Source of the DNA: Eutrigla gurnardus
Lineage: Eukaryota > Chordata > Actinopteri > Perciformes > Triglidae
Length of the DNA stretch: 64,000 bases
Assembly (NCBI GenBank): GCA_963514095.1
Contig: OY741264.1
Location: 10,587,554-10,651,553, forward strand
Direction: 5' to 3'
The position numbers and the translations under genes were made by a program. The notes under the pieces are model-generated. The model did no database searches. It was not told the origin of the DNA and saw only the letters and a list, made by a program, of their open reading frames with translations. This document shows positions 25,397-37,909 of this stretch, one piece after another. Position 1 is the stretch's first letter; the number at the start of each line of letters is the position of its first letter.

Positions 25397-26970
25397 GACA
25401 CCGAGCTCCGCTCGCTCACACAACTGAAAATCTCTTGAATGGAGCCGTCGCACCTCTCCTGGGATGTAGATGACTCCTTTCAGACGTACGTCTTCTTCAC
25501 CACCTCAGCAGACTCGAGGTCACAGAAGAATGCAGGCAGAGCGAACGGTCTTTCCCCAAAACATCCTGAAGAACTTCTAACAGCCTCAGCAGCTCTCACA
25601 AGTTTTTGCTTTCTGCTCGACGTGGAGCTACAACGGTCCCCTGTCTCCACACATAACAGCTTTACCACTTTCCCACCCTCACAGCTCTCGTCTAGTCTCT
25701 CATCAGTTGTCTCTCATGCACACTTTCCCTACCGTGGGTGGGGAGTGTGCACCCCCACATACACACACACACACACACAAAAGCATGACGTGATCAGCCA
25801 CAGTTTCTTTGTGTTGGAGCGGCGGGGAGTTCAGCTGTGATCAGGTGTCTCCTAAAAAGGCAATCCCCATGGCCGCAAAGCCTAAAGCTGGGTGTTGAGT
25901 GGTAACGGGAAGAGATGCTAATGCACTGCTGGGCTGGAGGGCGAGATGGTCAGCTGGTGCGGGACCTTGTTGACATCCCACCCACCCCATGGGAGGACGG
26001 TAAGAGCATCATCATCACTTCACGGGCCTTCCTCCCTCTCGATTGAAGCTCAACTCTTTTATCTTGACGCTCTATTAGACATACTTATTGATCACCCCTT
26101 GGCCTGACATCAGCTTATCTCTTCTCGAGTTAGATCCGTTGATTCAAGAGTTCCTCTCCCTTGGTTGATTTAATCTTTCTCTTCACCTAATGCCTTGATT
26201 TTTCCTTTTTGAGACTATATGTTGTTCCTCTTTTTTATTTTTAATCTGTTGGTGAATGTTGCCCTTAACATACTAGGAGTAACAGTAGACAAAGCATTAA
26301 CCAGGGGAGCCAGCGATGATGATGATATGCAGCAGGAATGCAACCTGATAAGGAACAACTGTTACCAAGCTTACATTTGCATACACTCTCAAACGCACGC
26401 ACGCACGCATGCACGCACGCACACACACTGTAAGGCAGTGTTTCTCAGCAGGGGATATATGGATATGATCATCCTCATTATCGTTTATCGGTGTAAACAT
26501 CTGCTGAATTGGACATAAACAGCTTCTTCATATAGATCACAGAACAGTGATATATACGGCTCAACATGATCATTGTGAACCTTTTAGTGGTATCATATAA
26601 CATGACAAACATTTTAGATTTGCAGAATACTGTTATTCAATCCAGGTGAATTATTGAAATTCCTTTTGAAAAATAAAAATATGATATTCTTGTCTTACAT
26701 GTGCAAAGAGTTTTTCTTTGATGAAATCAACAACACAGGTCATCACACTGAAGATAGAAGTTATATATATTTTAGCTGCAATTTTGCATTTGACATGTGA
26801 TTCGTATCGATTTCAGAAAACTATTAAATATTGGGATACTGATTTCAGAACAACACATTCCTGCTGACCAGCATTCAGTATCCTCGTTTCTCACAACAAA
26901 ACAAACCTTTGTTGTCAGAACTAACGGCTGCATCTACAGAGGTACATGTCTTACATGGCTGTTAAAAAAA
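25397..26970. other. adprhl1 5' flank and intergenic DNA
   Basis: No exon is recognisable. A short CA run lies at about 25761-25780 and a GCAC-type repeat at about 26394-26430. The open frame at 25439-25840 (+) is antisense to the adprhl1 leader and has no domain I can identify. Confidence 0.4.
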
Positions 26971-26977
26971 AACATGC

Positions 26978-26983
26978 TTTATT
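26978..26983 (-). terminator. Possible dcun1d2 polyadenylation signal
   Basis: TTTATT on the + strand gives AATAAA on the minus strand about 2.3 kb beyond the dcun1d2 stop. If used, bases 26960-29239 would be a long 3' untranslated region, which would fit the lack of any exon or transposon in that stretch. Nearer signals cannot be excluded. Confidence 0.35.
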
Positions 26984-28567
26984 GACAACTTTTCTTAAAG
27001 AAAACAATGTACGATATGCTTCTGTGAGGAAAAAAAAACAACAACATTCTGTCAATACATGTTTTCTTACCAGCAAAAATAATACTGTTTTGATAAGAAT
27101 GATCTGCATGATTCAAAACACTCGACCACACATTTGACAAATAAAAATGTACCAAATGTACCATATTAGCAAACTGAATACTGAAAGTCGTCACAAGTTC
27201 TTGCTCCTGAACCACAGGCGATGTCAGGTGATGAAGTCGTCAACAACACTCAAGTGGGGAAAAGCTCTCGCGTGCTGTCTTGATGGGTTTGTGCACAACT
27301 CCGACAGTCAGAAGGTTACATGGGATATTTCATCGTCACCAACACGTATCTAACTGCTCTAGTTACAAAGATGGACAATATGACACATTTACCAGCTGCT
27401 ACTACGATGACTGTTTTACAGTCACGGTGAAGCCCGTTACTTTGCCACTCATCTGCATTCAATCCGGGACTGAAATCATAATAAATAACCCTCCTGATCC
27501 CCCCCCCCTAAGCTTCTTAAAGTCTGCCTCGCGCACACAACAGACTTCTCTTAACATTCATGTGTGAACTTAAAGAGAGAATATGTAGTTACAACCCTTT
27601 CATTTGTTTAAATTAACAAACAACTGCAGTTGGATGAGAAATTTGATGCGGGGGGTGGGGAGGGGGGATGTACAAGTGCAGAAACCTGCCGGCTGCTCAC
27701 TGCGACGACTGCTACCTGAGCTCTACCTTTTGTCACACTCTTTCGCTGAGAAAGGGGGATGCATTTAGTGCTCATAATTACACTTAAATACCAACACTTA
27801 ATCTTGAGTGAAGGAAAAGCATTGCACCCCTAGATGGCAGCAGAGGCAATTTTCTCAAAGACAGCGCAACGTTTTCCCTCTATGGTACTTAAACATGCCA
27901 CCATTGCACCGGTTACTAATCCATGAAAAACAACACTAAAATCTCAAGCAGTGTAAACAGTTAAAAAATACTCTTATGTGGGATGTAGATGTTCATTTTT
28001 AAAAAGTCTAGTGTAAGTGAACCTACGGTCAAGTAAACGGACCAGCTCTGTAGCTCAGTGCTGCCTGATTAAGAGAACCTACAACAACAGAAAACGTGGA
28101 AATCAGTGCAGTTTGCAGAGTTGGCAAATCACCTGAATAATAGAAAACAGTCAATATGCCAGTCAGTTTCTCTTCGTGTACAGCAGTTCACCCACACCGC
28201 ACAACTAAAGTAGACCAAAAGTGTGAATGCAAAAAGCACTTTAAAGATGAGGATCCCAAATGCTTCTCATGTCCTAGTCATGATTCTAAAGGGCATTCCC
28301 TGTTTTTGCATCCATTTGCACCGAATCCATCCTTGTTCCTATGGGGTTCGACACGTTACAGCTGTAACAACAGTGGTTCTGCTGGTGCTGAGCTAGAAAA
28401 GCATGCCGCTCTGTCCAGTTCTCAGTGTGAATACAAAATGTGGATCCACACTTTGTCACTGTCGCTCAGTTAACGTGAATAATAATAATAATCATTTCTC
28501 AACTTCTAATTATAATAAAACCAAATGAACTGTATTGTAAAAGAGGCAATTTGTTTAACCCCACCCC

Positions 28568-28569
<2 letters not shown>

Positions 28570-28612
<43 letters not shown>
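28570..28612. repeat. (CA)n microsatellite
   Basis: About 20 CA units in the putative dcun1d2 3' untranslated region. Confidence 0.95.
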
Positions 28613-28617
<5 letters not shown>

Positions 28618-29239
28618 AGCAAGCACACTTTCTCTCTGCTCTCAGTGATTGTTAGAGAGCTGCCACAATCTCAGTGAAAATGATGTAGAGTACCGTTCCC
28701 CCCTCCTTATCATCCATGGCACTGCTTCACACTAGCTGACAAAAACATGCAGATTTTAACGTACTGTTCCATTCAAAATTGACAATGTAAGAGGCCACAT
28801 CCTACTGCATCTATAACTTCATCGTCTGCGTGTGCTGAAAGTTCGTTACTGTCCCTCCTTACTGTGCTGAGGGTGCAGGTTAGCGAGCCAAGTCCGCAGC
28901 AGCAGCTCAAAGCCACACCCATCGGGGATTTGCTCATGAGTGACGAGTTTTAGGGCATCCATCATTTCCATATTGCAAATACAAAGTCTGTCCTTGCCAA
29001 AAAAAAACCACCCTGTAATCTCGCTCCGGTTGATTCCCCTCGTGCTTTCCTCTCTGAACAGGTGTTCCAGGTCACTCCCCCGCGAATTGAAAGCTCAATC
29101 TTAACGACAAGCTGCGGACAGGCTTATTGAGAAGTACTCTCTTTTTGGCTCATTTGTATAAAAATCCTCATTCAACAAAAGAAGAAAAAAAATCAGGAGA
29201 AACGCAAAGTCCACTCGCTGCATGACACCGGGACAAACA

Positions 29240-32100
29240 CTATGTCATGTTGCGCTTACTCGTCACAATCGGCCGTGCAAACTCCACAAAGTCATCTATG
29301 AGGACAGGCCACGCCCCTGCGGAGAAAAAAAAAAAAAAAAAAAACAAATATAAACAATACAATAAACGTCATTAAGAACGTCTCTTATGTCAATCTTTTT
29401 CAATGATGTTAATGCAAGTTGTAAACCTTACCCTGCCATGAGGTTTTTCAGTACGACCGACTGAATTGTCAGTAATACAACTGTATGTGATCAGTGAGTT
29501 GTGCAGACACATGACTTCACCCTGCTTTTACAACCTCACCTTCCTCATCATAGTTTGACATGTCGTCTGCGATCATATTGCCGAAGTCCAGGAGGAGGTT
29601 CCACGTGTCCTTGGGGATTGATCGCTTGTGATGCTCCTGAATGCAGCACAATAACAGAGAAAAGAGTGGGAGATAAGACTTATTACAATAATAGAAATCA
29701 CTGTGTATTTAACGGCAATTCAGTTTGTCCTAGTGTTGTATTTACTGTATTCTACCAAATTGTCTCCAATACTTTTGCTTCTTATGTACTTTGCAAATGA
29801 GATAGACAGAAGATGCAGAAAATAAAAAATGACATTTCTTGAAATCTATTTATACATTTCTGTAACATCAGGTCTAAAAAAAGGACTTCCTCTCTCACCA
29901 GCAGGAAGCGGTTCCAGAGGTCCAAAAACTTGAAGCGACCTGTGAGAACTAGATTCCAGTAAGCAACAGCCATCTCGAGGTCTAGGACATCAAGTAGAGC
30001 AAGATTTTAAACTTTTCAAAACCTTTTTTTTTATTTTTTTTATGATTGCAATTTTGTTTTTTAAATAAAATAAAAATGAATAATACCAGCTGTAACAAGC
30101 CTCGCCTTTTCTACCTGTTCTTCATGTTTTGCACTGGTGCTTACCTAAACCTTTCTGGCCGGGGTTCTTGGCAAAATTGAAGGTAAACTGGTAGAAGTCT
30201 TTGAACTTCCCCGTGTCTTTCAGCTCCTGCTCTAGTCGGGGAAGGATCGCTTTGAGTTTTTCAGGACTGTCACAGCTAGGAGACATTAAGAAAAGAAAAA
30301 AGACCCTGTTATTATGAGTAGTGGTGAACCGCACACACAAAGTAGTATTGAGAAGTCTGAGCTCATCACATTTAACAGAATATACAGTTTGAGATTCAAT
30401 ATGTGCCCAATGAGCACAACTTTTTACTTCAAGCTATGGTCTACGATTTGGAATCTAGGAACACTGAGAGGAGGGGTTTAGTTGGGGAGGCGGGATGCTT
30501 TTTTCAAATCTGTCTCAGAGGCTCAACTGATTTTCAGAATGCAGACCATAGCTTTAAAGTCACACCTTAACAAACAGTTCCTCAACGTGTGGAGAATGCA
30601 GTTGCATCAATGGTTGTACATTTGTAAGCGTTGCTCACCCTAACTCCGCCATGCCATCCAGGAACTCTTTCCTGCTGAACTCGCACTGCGTGGCCGCTCT
30701 GAACTTCCACGCCACCACAAGTATGCTCATGCTCGCTGGGTCCAGCGTCAGGTCATCACAGAACTGCTGGATCCCATCGATACCTATCTTGTTCTCATCC
30801 TGGGGGTCTGCAAAGACAGCCGCAAAGAGTGAGCAAAATGTTGCCGACGTGAACCAGACAAGACGGGGCTAACTGCGCCAAAATGAGTGTTGGAGCACTT
30901 GCCTTTGTATCTGTTGTAGAGCTGTTCCAGCTTCTTGCGGTCCACTGAGGTTTTCATGGATTCTTTGTAGTAGAGGTCTGGATTCTGGAAGTAGTTGTCT
31001 GTGGCGACTTCTAGTTTCCAGTCATTCTGCGACAGGCAGTACACGGCTGTCCTCTCCCCGGCCTGCGTGAAGGACATGAACTGCCGAACCTTGTCCTTCT
31101 GCGATGACTTCAACTTGTGCTGTAAAACAAGCAGGCACACGAGGTAAAATGCAGGACTGCAGTAAAACCTGTGAGGACCATATTAAGCCTCCACACATAT
31201 ACAAACATTCCCCCCCAACCCATCATCATGTCAGCACAATATCAAGTGAAATATTAAAATGATTCATGGTTATGTTAAAATGCAGAAGGCCACATCAACA
31301 CCAATTTATTTTGACATGGACTATTTGTTTCTGGACCCTTGGTAATCCAGCCTTGGTTGGATGGGATGCAGAGACATGAATGAAACACACAGCCTAAACT
31401 TTTCTAAACATTAGAACAAGAGTGCAAGGAGTCCCTGTCCATTAAAACCTACTTGCTTGAGACTATTTCCTGTACTTATTCTGTATACAAACACAGTCGG
31501 ATGTGAATTATGTTCCAGTAACACAGGCCACGGCTATAAGATCTGGTGTGCAACCCCCTATATATAACTGTTGCATTACGGGAAACGAAAACAATGTCAC
31601 TTCCAAATGCACCTCTATCACGTTCCGTTAGTTTACAGGAATACCTCCTCGTGTTCATTTAATCTGGGCGCTCATCGGGAGGACTGTACGTATTTGTAGA
31701 ACTGCAGACCTGACCCACCCGATGATCAAACAGCAAATTCACCGTGACAGGCCAGCTTTTTTTTGTTTTGTTGTTGACCCAGTTTCCCTAGGAAGGGGGA
31801 CGCTTGATCCTGCAGGCTCTCTGCTGACCCGGGGCAGCACCACAGGCGAGTTACCAAAAAGGGAAAGGTACGTGCGGAAAGTGCGGGTGTCCGATCTGAA
31901 AATACCAACAACTGACCTTCCATTTCCCTCATATTCCCGACACACATCACCCTGGCAATGCGACACTTGGCTGAGGACAGCCCGACCCCCTGTATCGGTG
32001 CGTCCCCTTAACGGCAGTGACGGCCGTTACCGGGTTTTGCACTTGTTTAACGGAGCTAAAGAATTGCTCCGGTTTCTCATTTTTTAATCTTACCTACCAT
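29240..32100 (-). CDS. dcun1d2: DCUN1D2, DCN1-like cullin neddylation co-E3
   Basis: A scaffold that helps the E2 enzyme transfer NEDD8 to cullins and so activates cullin-RING ubiquitin ligases. Coding exons 5' to 3': 32098-32100 (ATG only), 30903-31119, 30639-30807, 30145-30275, 29899-29981, 29540-29636, 29240-29316; 777 nt, 258 residues, the family's usual length. It begins M|HKLKSSQKDKVRQF, with a UBA-like region at about residues 8-45, then the PONY/cullin-binding domain (about 60-250) including AKNPGQKGLDLEMAVAYW and DEEGAWPVLIDDF, and ends VTSKRNMT. The first exon carries only the start codon, so the start depends on the donor ATG|GTAGGT. The intron after exon 2 has a GC donor (AAAG|GCAAGT), which is needed to keep phase. 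Synteny between adprhl1 and tmco3 favours DCUN1D2 over the close paralogue DCUN1D1. Confidence 0.94.
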
Positions 32101-33132
32101 TTTATCACACGCTGTTTTGGCCCACTTGATATCCAATTACCCCGGGTGCGCATGCGCGAAAAGAACTGCGCTACTGGAGGGGCACTGGGTCCATGGGAAA
32201 TGGAGTTCTGTAGCGCTGCAATCCCACAGGCCCAGTGTTTTTTTTAAATGTGTATCTTAATAGCTGTCTGCTTTAACATAGACTAATTGGGCTAACATGT
32301 TTTGGATTCGTAAAGGGGTTCTACAGAAAAAAAACAAAGAAAAAGTCCCCGTATAACTATATCAAACTATTTCCCCACTACATTAAAACGTAAACAAAGT
32401 TTGATGCTACAGTCGATGAGACTCAACTTATATTGTTTTATACGGTTAAATTACCGTGAAGACAAATCAAAGCAGATTTGACCAGGGAACAGCTGTCAAC
32501 ACAACGGAGTGCGCGGAAAGCTAATAACTGAAAAACTACAACTCCCATATCAAAGCTGATCAATATGTTTCGGAAGTAATCTTACACTGGATCAAAGTTA
32601 TATTGACTTGAATATATCAGAAAAGCATGCAGCAGTCGTCCAGTTTTCGCCGCAGCTCGTGTTAACGTTGCATTGCGACACATCTTGACGAGCTTCTGCC
32701 ACAGAAGTCGCCGCTACTGATGTGGCTAACTTAGTTAGCTAATGTTAGCGAAGTCGCGTTAGCTTGTGCGCTGGTGTCACGGGAATGCGAGGACTCAGCT
32801 GGCTGGAGCTGGTCTGACAGCTCGGAGGAATTAGAGGGCGAACTTAGCTTTTCAGCTCCGGAAGAGAAAACCGGCTGAACTTTCTAAACATTTAAAAACG
32901 GATCCAACTTCAGCGGGGGTTTCGTCTACGGCGGTTTGCACCTACCTGGACGAAGTGACGTTAGCATTCCCGTTGCTAGCACGGATAGAGGCACCGACGG
33001 TTTGAGGTCGAAGTAAACATGAAGTTGGTCAAGTGAACCAGTGAACGGCTGCACCGACGCTGGCTTCAGCTATGTGGCAGGGGAGGAGGGGTGTCGGTGG
33101 TGGTGAGGGTGGCGGTGGTGCGGTACAACAGC
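32101..33132. promoter_or_regulatory. Divergent promoter region between dcun1d2 and tmco3
   Basis: The two start regions lie head to head about 1 kb apart. The interval is CpG-bearing and lacks a clear TATA box. At 32535-32547 it contains ACTACAACTCCCA, which matches the core of the ZNF143/SBS motif common in bidirectional CpG promoters. A partial inverted match (GGAGTTCTGTAG) lies at about 32203-32214. Arrangement and motif are seen; shared regulation is inferred. Confidence 0.5.
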
Positions 33133-34726
33133 ATGATTGTTCTCTTCTTCTTGAGCTTCTCGTTCAGTCGTGGAGTGGACTCGAGAGCCAAGGCGGTGCA
33201 CATATTTCTCAGGTAACGTTTTTATTCATCTGTCTATTCATGTGTTGAATGGTGATAATTGAGTAATCTGTGTTTGGGACATTGGACTGCTTCACAATTT
33301 CTCCGCCCCATGGTGTTTCCTGAAAGACCAGTCATGTCTGGTGTGTGTGTGTGTGTGTGTGTGTTATGTTACTGTCGGCTGACATAATTCTTATTTTTGT
33401 AGGGATGACATCGTTTTTTCCTATTTGCGTGTTTCTTATTCAGCAGTTTGTTTCTATTGCTAATATTAAATGTGGACACACATCTATCAGTGTAGAGTAA
33501 CCTATATGTCCAGTCGCCAACACAACCAGTCAAAACTTCAGTGCAGTTCAGTGGTGGAAAGTAAATGTACCTCAATGGTACTGTACGCAATTACTGCTAT
33601 TAGTAACTTGTAATTGACTAGATTGTTGAGATTTAATTTCAGAGAGTAATACTGTACTTATCCCCACTTCTTGAACAACTTGTGGAGACTTTTTCAGATT
33701 GACGTTTTGAAACACAAACTCACTTTTATGATCTGCTTATGAAATGTGATCCGTTATTACAGATTAATCCAACAGTGGACCCCTGCAGGGAAGGGTGCTG
33801 TTGATTTCTACCAGGGTGACTGCAGACCAGTTGTAGGAACAAGGACATAGGAGGAGTTTGGAAAGTAAACATATTCTCACAAAGGTGTGGTCCAGCAGCC
33901 CAAGTACAAGTCGAATGTCGTCTTTGTGGAGGCACAATATGTCAGGGTATGAGAGGACGTCCTGTTCACAGCACAGCGTTTTCTCTAATTGGCTCGGTTC
34001 TTAAACTACTACTACTGTCATTTATACACGTGACATGCTCAGTCAAGTCAAGTGCACTTAACACAGAACTACAAGGGGGCTGTTGGCTAGTCAAAGCAGC
34101 TGGTAGGTCACAGGTGAGCTTACGCAGCTGTTGTGTCAGGTGTTCAGCCGATCAAAAGATCTTTCTAGAGGCAACATAAAAAGAGATGACCTATATCTGT
34201 CATCAGCAAATCCCATGAAAAGACTGAAACAAACAAGAGGATTTGTCCTTTTCTCAATACTTTGCTACCCTGTCAGTGGCTCTCAGCATCAGGCTCAAAG
34301 AAAATTCATGAACCCACCCAGTGCAGCAGTGTGGCTCATTGCATTCATGTTAAGTCATTTTTGAACAACAGTGGAGCTCTAACATAGTATTCTTATCCTT
34401 GTCGTTTTATTCCGGATAAACTTGGTAACAACCATGTTCTCTTCATTTTTTCCTTTCCCAGATCTCTTTCTCTTCATCAATCTTCACACTCGGGTGAAGA
34501 CAGAAGTAGAGGTTTGGATGCAGGTTGTCTGTTGGCTGCTGTGCCTTGGCACGGCGGGGGCACTCGCTGTGCTGCAAAAGGACCAGGTGGCCCAGCATGC
34601 CATCAAGCTTTATCGGAGCAAGGGGGCCACACACGGCCGCAGCTGGGTGACCAGCAACTGCAAGCGGCTGGTGGGTCTCCTGCATCAGAAGAATGTGGTC
34701 GTCAGGAAGCTGGCTGCTGCTGCTGA
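33133..34726 (+). other. Upstream ORF overlapping the tmco3 start
   Basis: An ATG at 33133 with adenine at -3 opens a frame that, if the donor CTCAG|GTAACG (33212/33213) joins the acceptor before 34462, continues for 114 codons and stops at 34724-34726. That is past the main tmco3 ATG at 34518 and in a different frame. It could lower tmco3 translation. It is not expected to be the main product because it does not resemble any family and leaves the conserved TMCO3 frame. Confidence 0.35.
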
Positions 34727-37700
34727 TGCTGTTAGACGAGACCAGACCCTTTCAGAACCAGAGAGGCTCTTCCAGGTACCAGACTGAGAAAACGTACCAG
34801 CTGGAGCCAAGGGCCTCTGCTGGTTTCCAGTGATTGTTTAGCTTTATTCGTTATACTCCTGGTGAAGTAGTGCAGAGACATGAGGTCTGAAAATATTCAG
34901 GCTGGTGTCTTTGTCCCTTTGTGGGTTGACACAATAGTTCATAATAATCTAACAAACGGCTCACATTTCTTACTTACATTTCAGGTTTCACATATACAGG
35001 GGAGGTGCCCTGAATGAATTATTTTCATTGTGCATGAGTCAGATGTTTTTTTTTGTTTTTGGTTAAACATTTAATGTTAGGGTTTTAAAATCCAATCCAA
35101 AACAGAAAAAAAAAATAGCAGCAAATTATCACATTCAAGTAGCCGGAAAGAGAGCATATTCCTATATTTTGCTTGATTAGTGAATTCAGTGATGAATGGG
35201 TTATCACAATTATTGCTGATTATTTTTGACCGATCTTCTCATTTTAAGCCCATTTCTCACGTTGAATCTGCGATGAAAACAGCTTTAGTCTCGTGTTTTA
35301 AATGAAGATCATATACAGGGGCTTCAGCAAAAGAGGATGTCAGATGTTTTTACAGGTTACTGACTAACTCGTGCTCCCCTGTCTGCATTCAGGTTCACAC
35401 TCTAGAGGTTTTCCAGAAGGAACTGAATGAGAGCGAGCACTTGGTGTTTCAGGCGGTGCACAGCCTGCAGAGGGCGCTGCAGGGAGATTACAGGGATGTG
35501 GTCAACATGAAGGAGAGCAGCAGACAGAGGCTGGAGGCCCTCAGAGAGGCGGCTATGAAGGTGAGGGTTTTGAGGCCAGCACCTTTTCCCAGGGACTATG
35601 TCAGAGTGCAGGAGAGAGTCCCTGATACATACTGCATTCGCTCGCTCTAAGTGAACTGAGATTGATGTTCTATTATGAATGTCTATAAATGTTTTCATGG
35701 TGTACATAGAAACAGTGTTGACAAAGGCAAAGATTGTCACAAGGTGGAAATTCAATATTACTTTTCACTGACTTATTTGGAAAAGATTTGTACAGTGTAA
35801 AGGGTTATTTTAATCATTAATCAATGAAACCAATAATATTTTGTTGATTGAGTTAACTATATGAAAATTGTGAAAAATTAAGTGACATCTTCAAAAATGT
35901 CACTTAAGTTCACAATTGAGCAGCTGGAACAAGAAAAGATTAGCTTTTTTGTTTTGTTTGATCTAACAACTGTAATAACTGGTTGATCATAGAAAATGCA
36001 GATTTTTCATCCGTCAAGCAACTAATCAAATAATTGCTTCAGGTCTAGCTGTTGCTTTTCAAATGAAGTTTTATATTTGGAGCCTCTGCCGTCACCTTTC
36101 AGGAGGAACAGGAGTACGTGGAGCTGGTGGCTGCTGAGAAGCACCAGCAGGAAGCTATCAAGAGCGCTTTAGCCCAGAATAAGACTCTGTCCATGCTGGA
36201 CGAGATCCTGGAAGACGTCAGGAAGGCAGCAGACCGCCTGGAAGAGGAGATCGAGGAGCACGCCTTTGACAACAACAAACAGGTCAGTAAACAGCGTTCA
36301 GACTTCGGTTCATTTCAGACACTTGGAGATTCAATCGTCTTGAAAGCGAAAAGATCGCGATTGAGTACACACTTGTCCATTTGACCAAGCATCAAATGGT
36401 GCCTCCTTCCACACTGACTGTTTGTGTAGATGAAAGGAGTTAACATAGAGGCAGTATTGAGAGTGGAGGATGACGAGGAGAATGGAGGGAAGAGGAAGAA
36501 CAAGTCCAAGCAGAAGGACGTGGAGGATGACCTTGGCCTGAGCATGCTCATCGACTCGCAGAACAACCAGTATGTCCTGACCAAACCCCGAGACTCCACG
36601 ATGCCCAGAGCAGACCATCACTTCATCAAGGTCAGTTTGTGCTTCCCGCTCAGATGTAGATTTTACGAATTAGATTTTAAGAATTGGAAGCTGTAATTTG
36701 TTTTGAATCCTCAATACTGGTTCGAGCAGGGCCGTGTCTAATGTTTGATACAGTGAAACCATACATGTATATGATATGCAGGACTTGGTGTCGGTGGTGA
36801 TGCTGTCGCTGCCCTGTGGTTGGATTTGCTCTCTGGTTGGTCTTCCTCCCATGTTTGGATACATCATCTGTGGGGTCCTGCTGGGTCCCTCCGGTCTGAA
36901 CAGCATCAAGGTAGGTGTAGGTGTGTGTGTGTGTGTGTGTCTCTGTGTGTGTGTGTGTGTCTGTGGGTGGGGGTGCGTGCGTGCGTTTGTGCGTGCATGT
37001 CACCTGGTAGTTTGCTCGCTGTTTATGTCAGTGTCTGTCTTGCAGTCTATGGTCCAGGTGGAGACTTTGGGGGAGTTGGGAGTGTTCTTCACTCTCTTTG
37101 TGGTGGGATTGGAGTTCTCACCCGAGCGACTTCGAAAGGTAAACAAGAGGGATTTGAATTTCGTAATTGATTGTCGTAATGTGGCATAAATGTTGTCTTT
37201 TAAAGGCTGCATTACAGAAAAGTATGTGATGTGATCTTTTCAGTTTTCTTGCCGTTCTGTTATAAGTCATTATATTCACATCACTGGTGATTGTTAATCA
37301 AAATCTTATTGTGTTTGTAAAACCACTGACGGCCAACCTTTTAAAATTTGATTGCAATATCGAAGAATTTGGTAAAAAATCACTATTTGATTTTATCCAT
37401 AGAGCCCAGCCATATTTTCATCAAAGTTTGTTTAACATGCATGTTTTTTTTATGGACATTCAAATTGAAATGACCTCAGACTTGATTTAGACTCAGTATT
37501 AGTCATATGTGAGTTAACATCTGTACAATCTGTGAAAGCATGGTTAACACAGCTGGACTAGAATGGAGGACGTAGCGATTATGCAGCATGTGCTGTAACC
37601 ATTCCGTTACCCAGGCTGTCCAATACTTAAATTTGAGTATAATTTTAATCTGCTAACATTTCTTGATGTTACCTTCCTTGGAAACTGACCAATATCTGTA

Positions 37701-37875
37701 TCATTCTAAGTTAATGTCACTTGAAGGAAGACTCTTCTTATTAAATCACTTTTATGCCCCTCAATGTTTTAGCTGATGACATGTTTTTTCTGTTGGATGT
37801 TTCATAGTTTCAAATACAGCTGCTTTTAGTCAGTTTTCTGACTGATATACATACATTGTGTGTATGTGTTTGCAC

Positions 37876-37909
<34 letters not shown>

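Noticed and set aside
27646..27668. G-rich run as a G-quadruplex
   Set aside because: There are only three clear G runs with short loops in one small stretch; too weak to list without a folding calculation.
33549..33720. Sequence beginning CAGTGGTGGAAAGTAAATG, similar to a fish DNA-transposon end
   Set aside because: Only a decayed fragment is visible, with no matching right end or target duplication, so it is not called.
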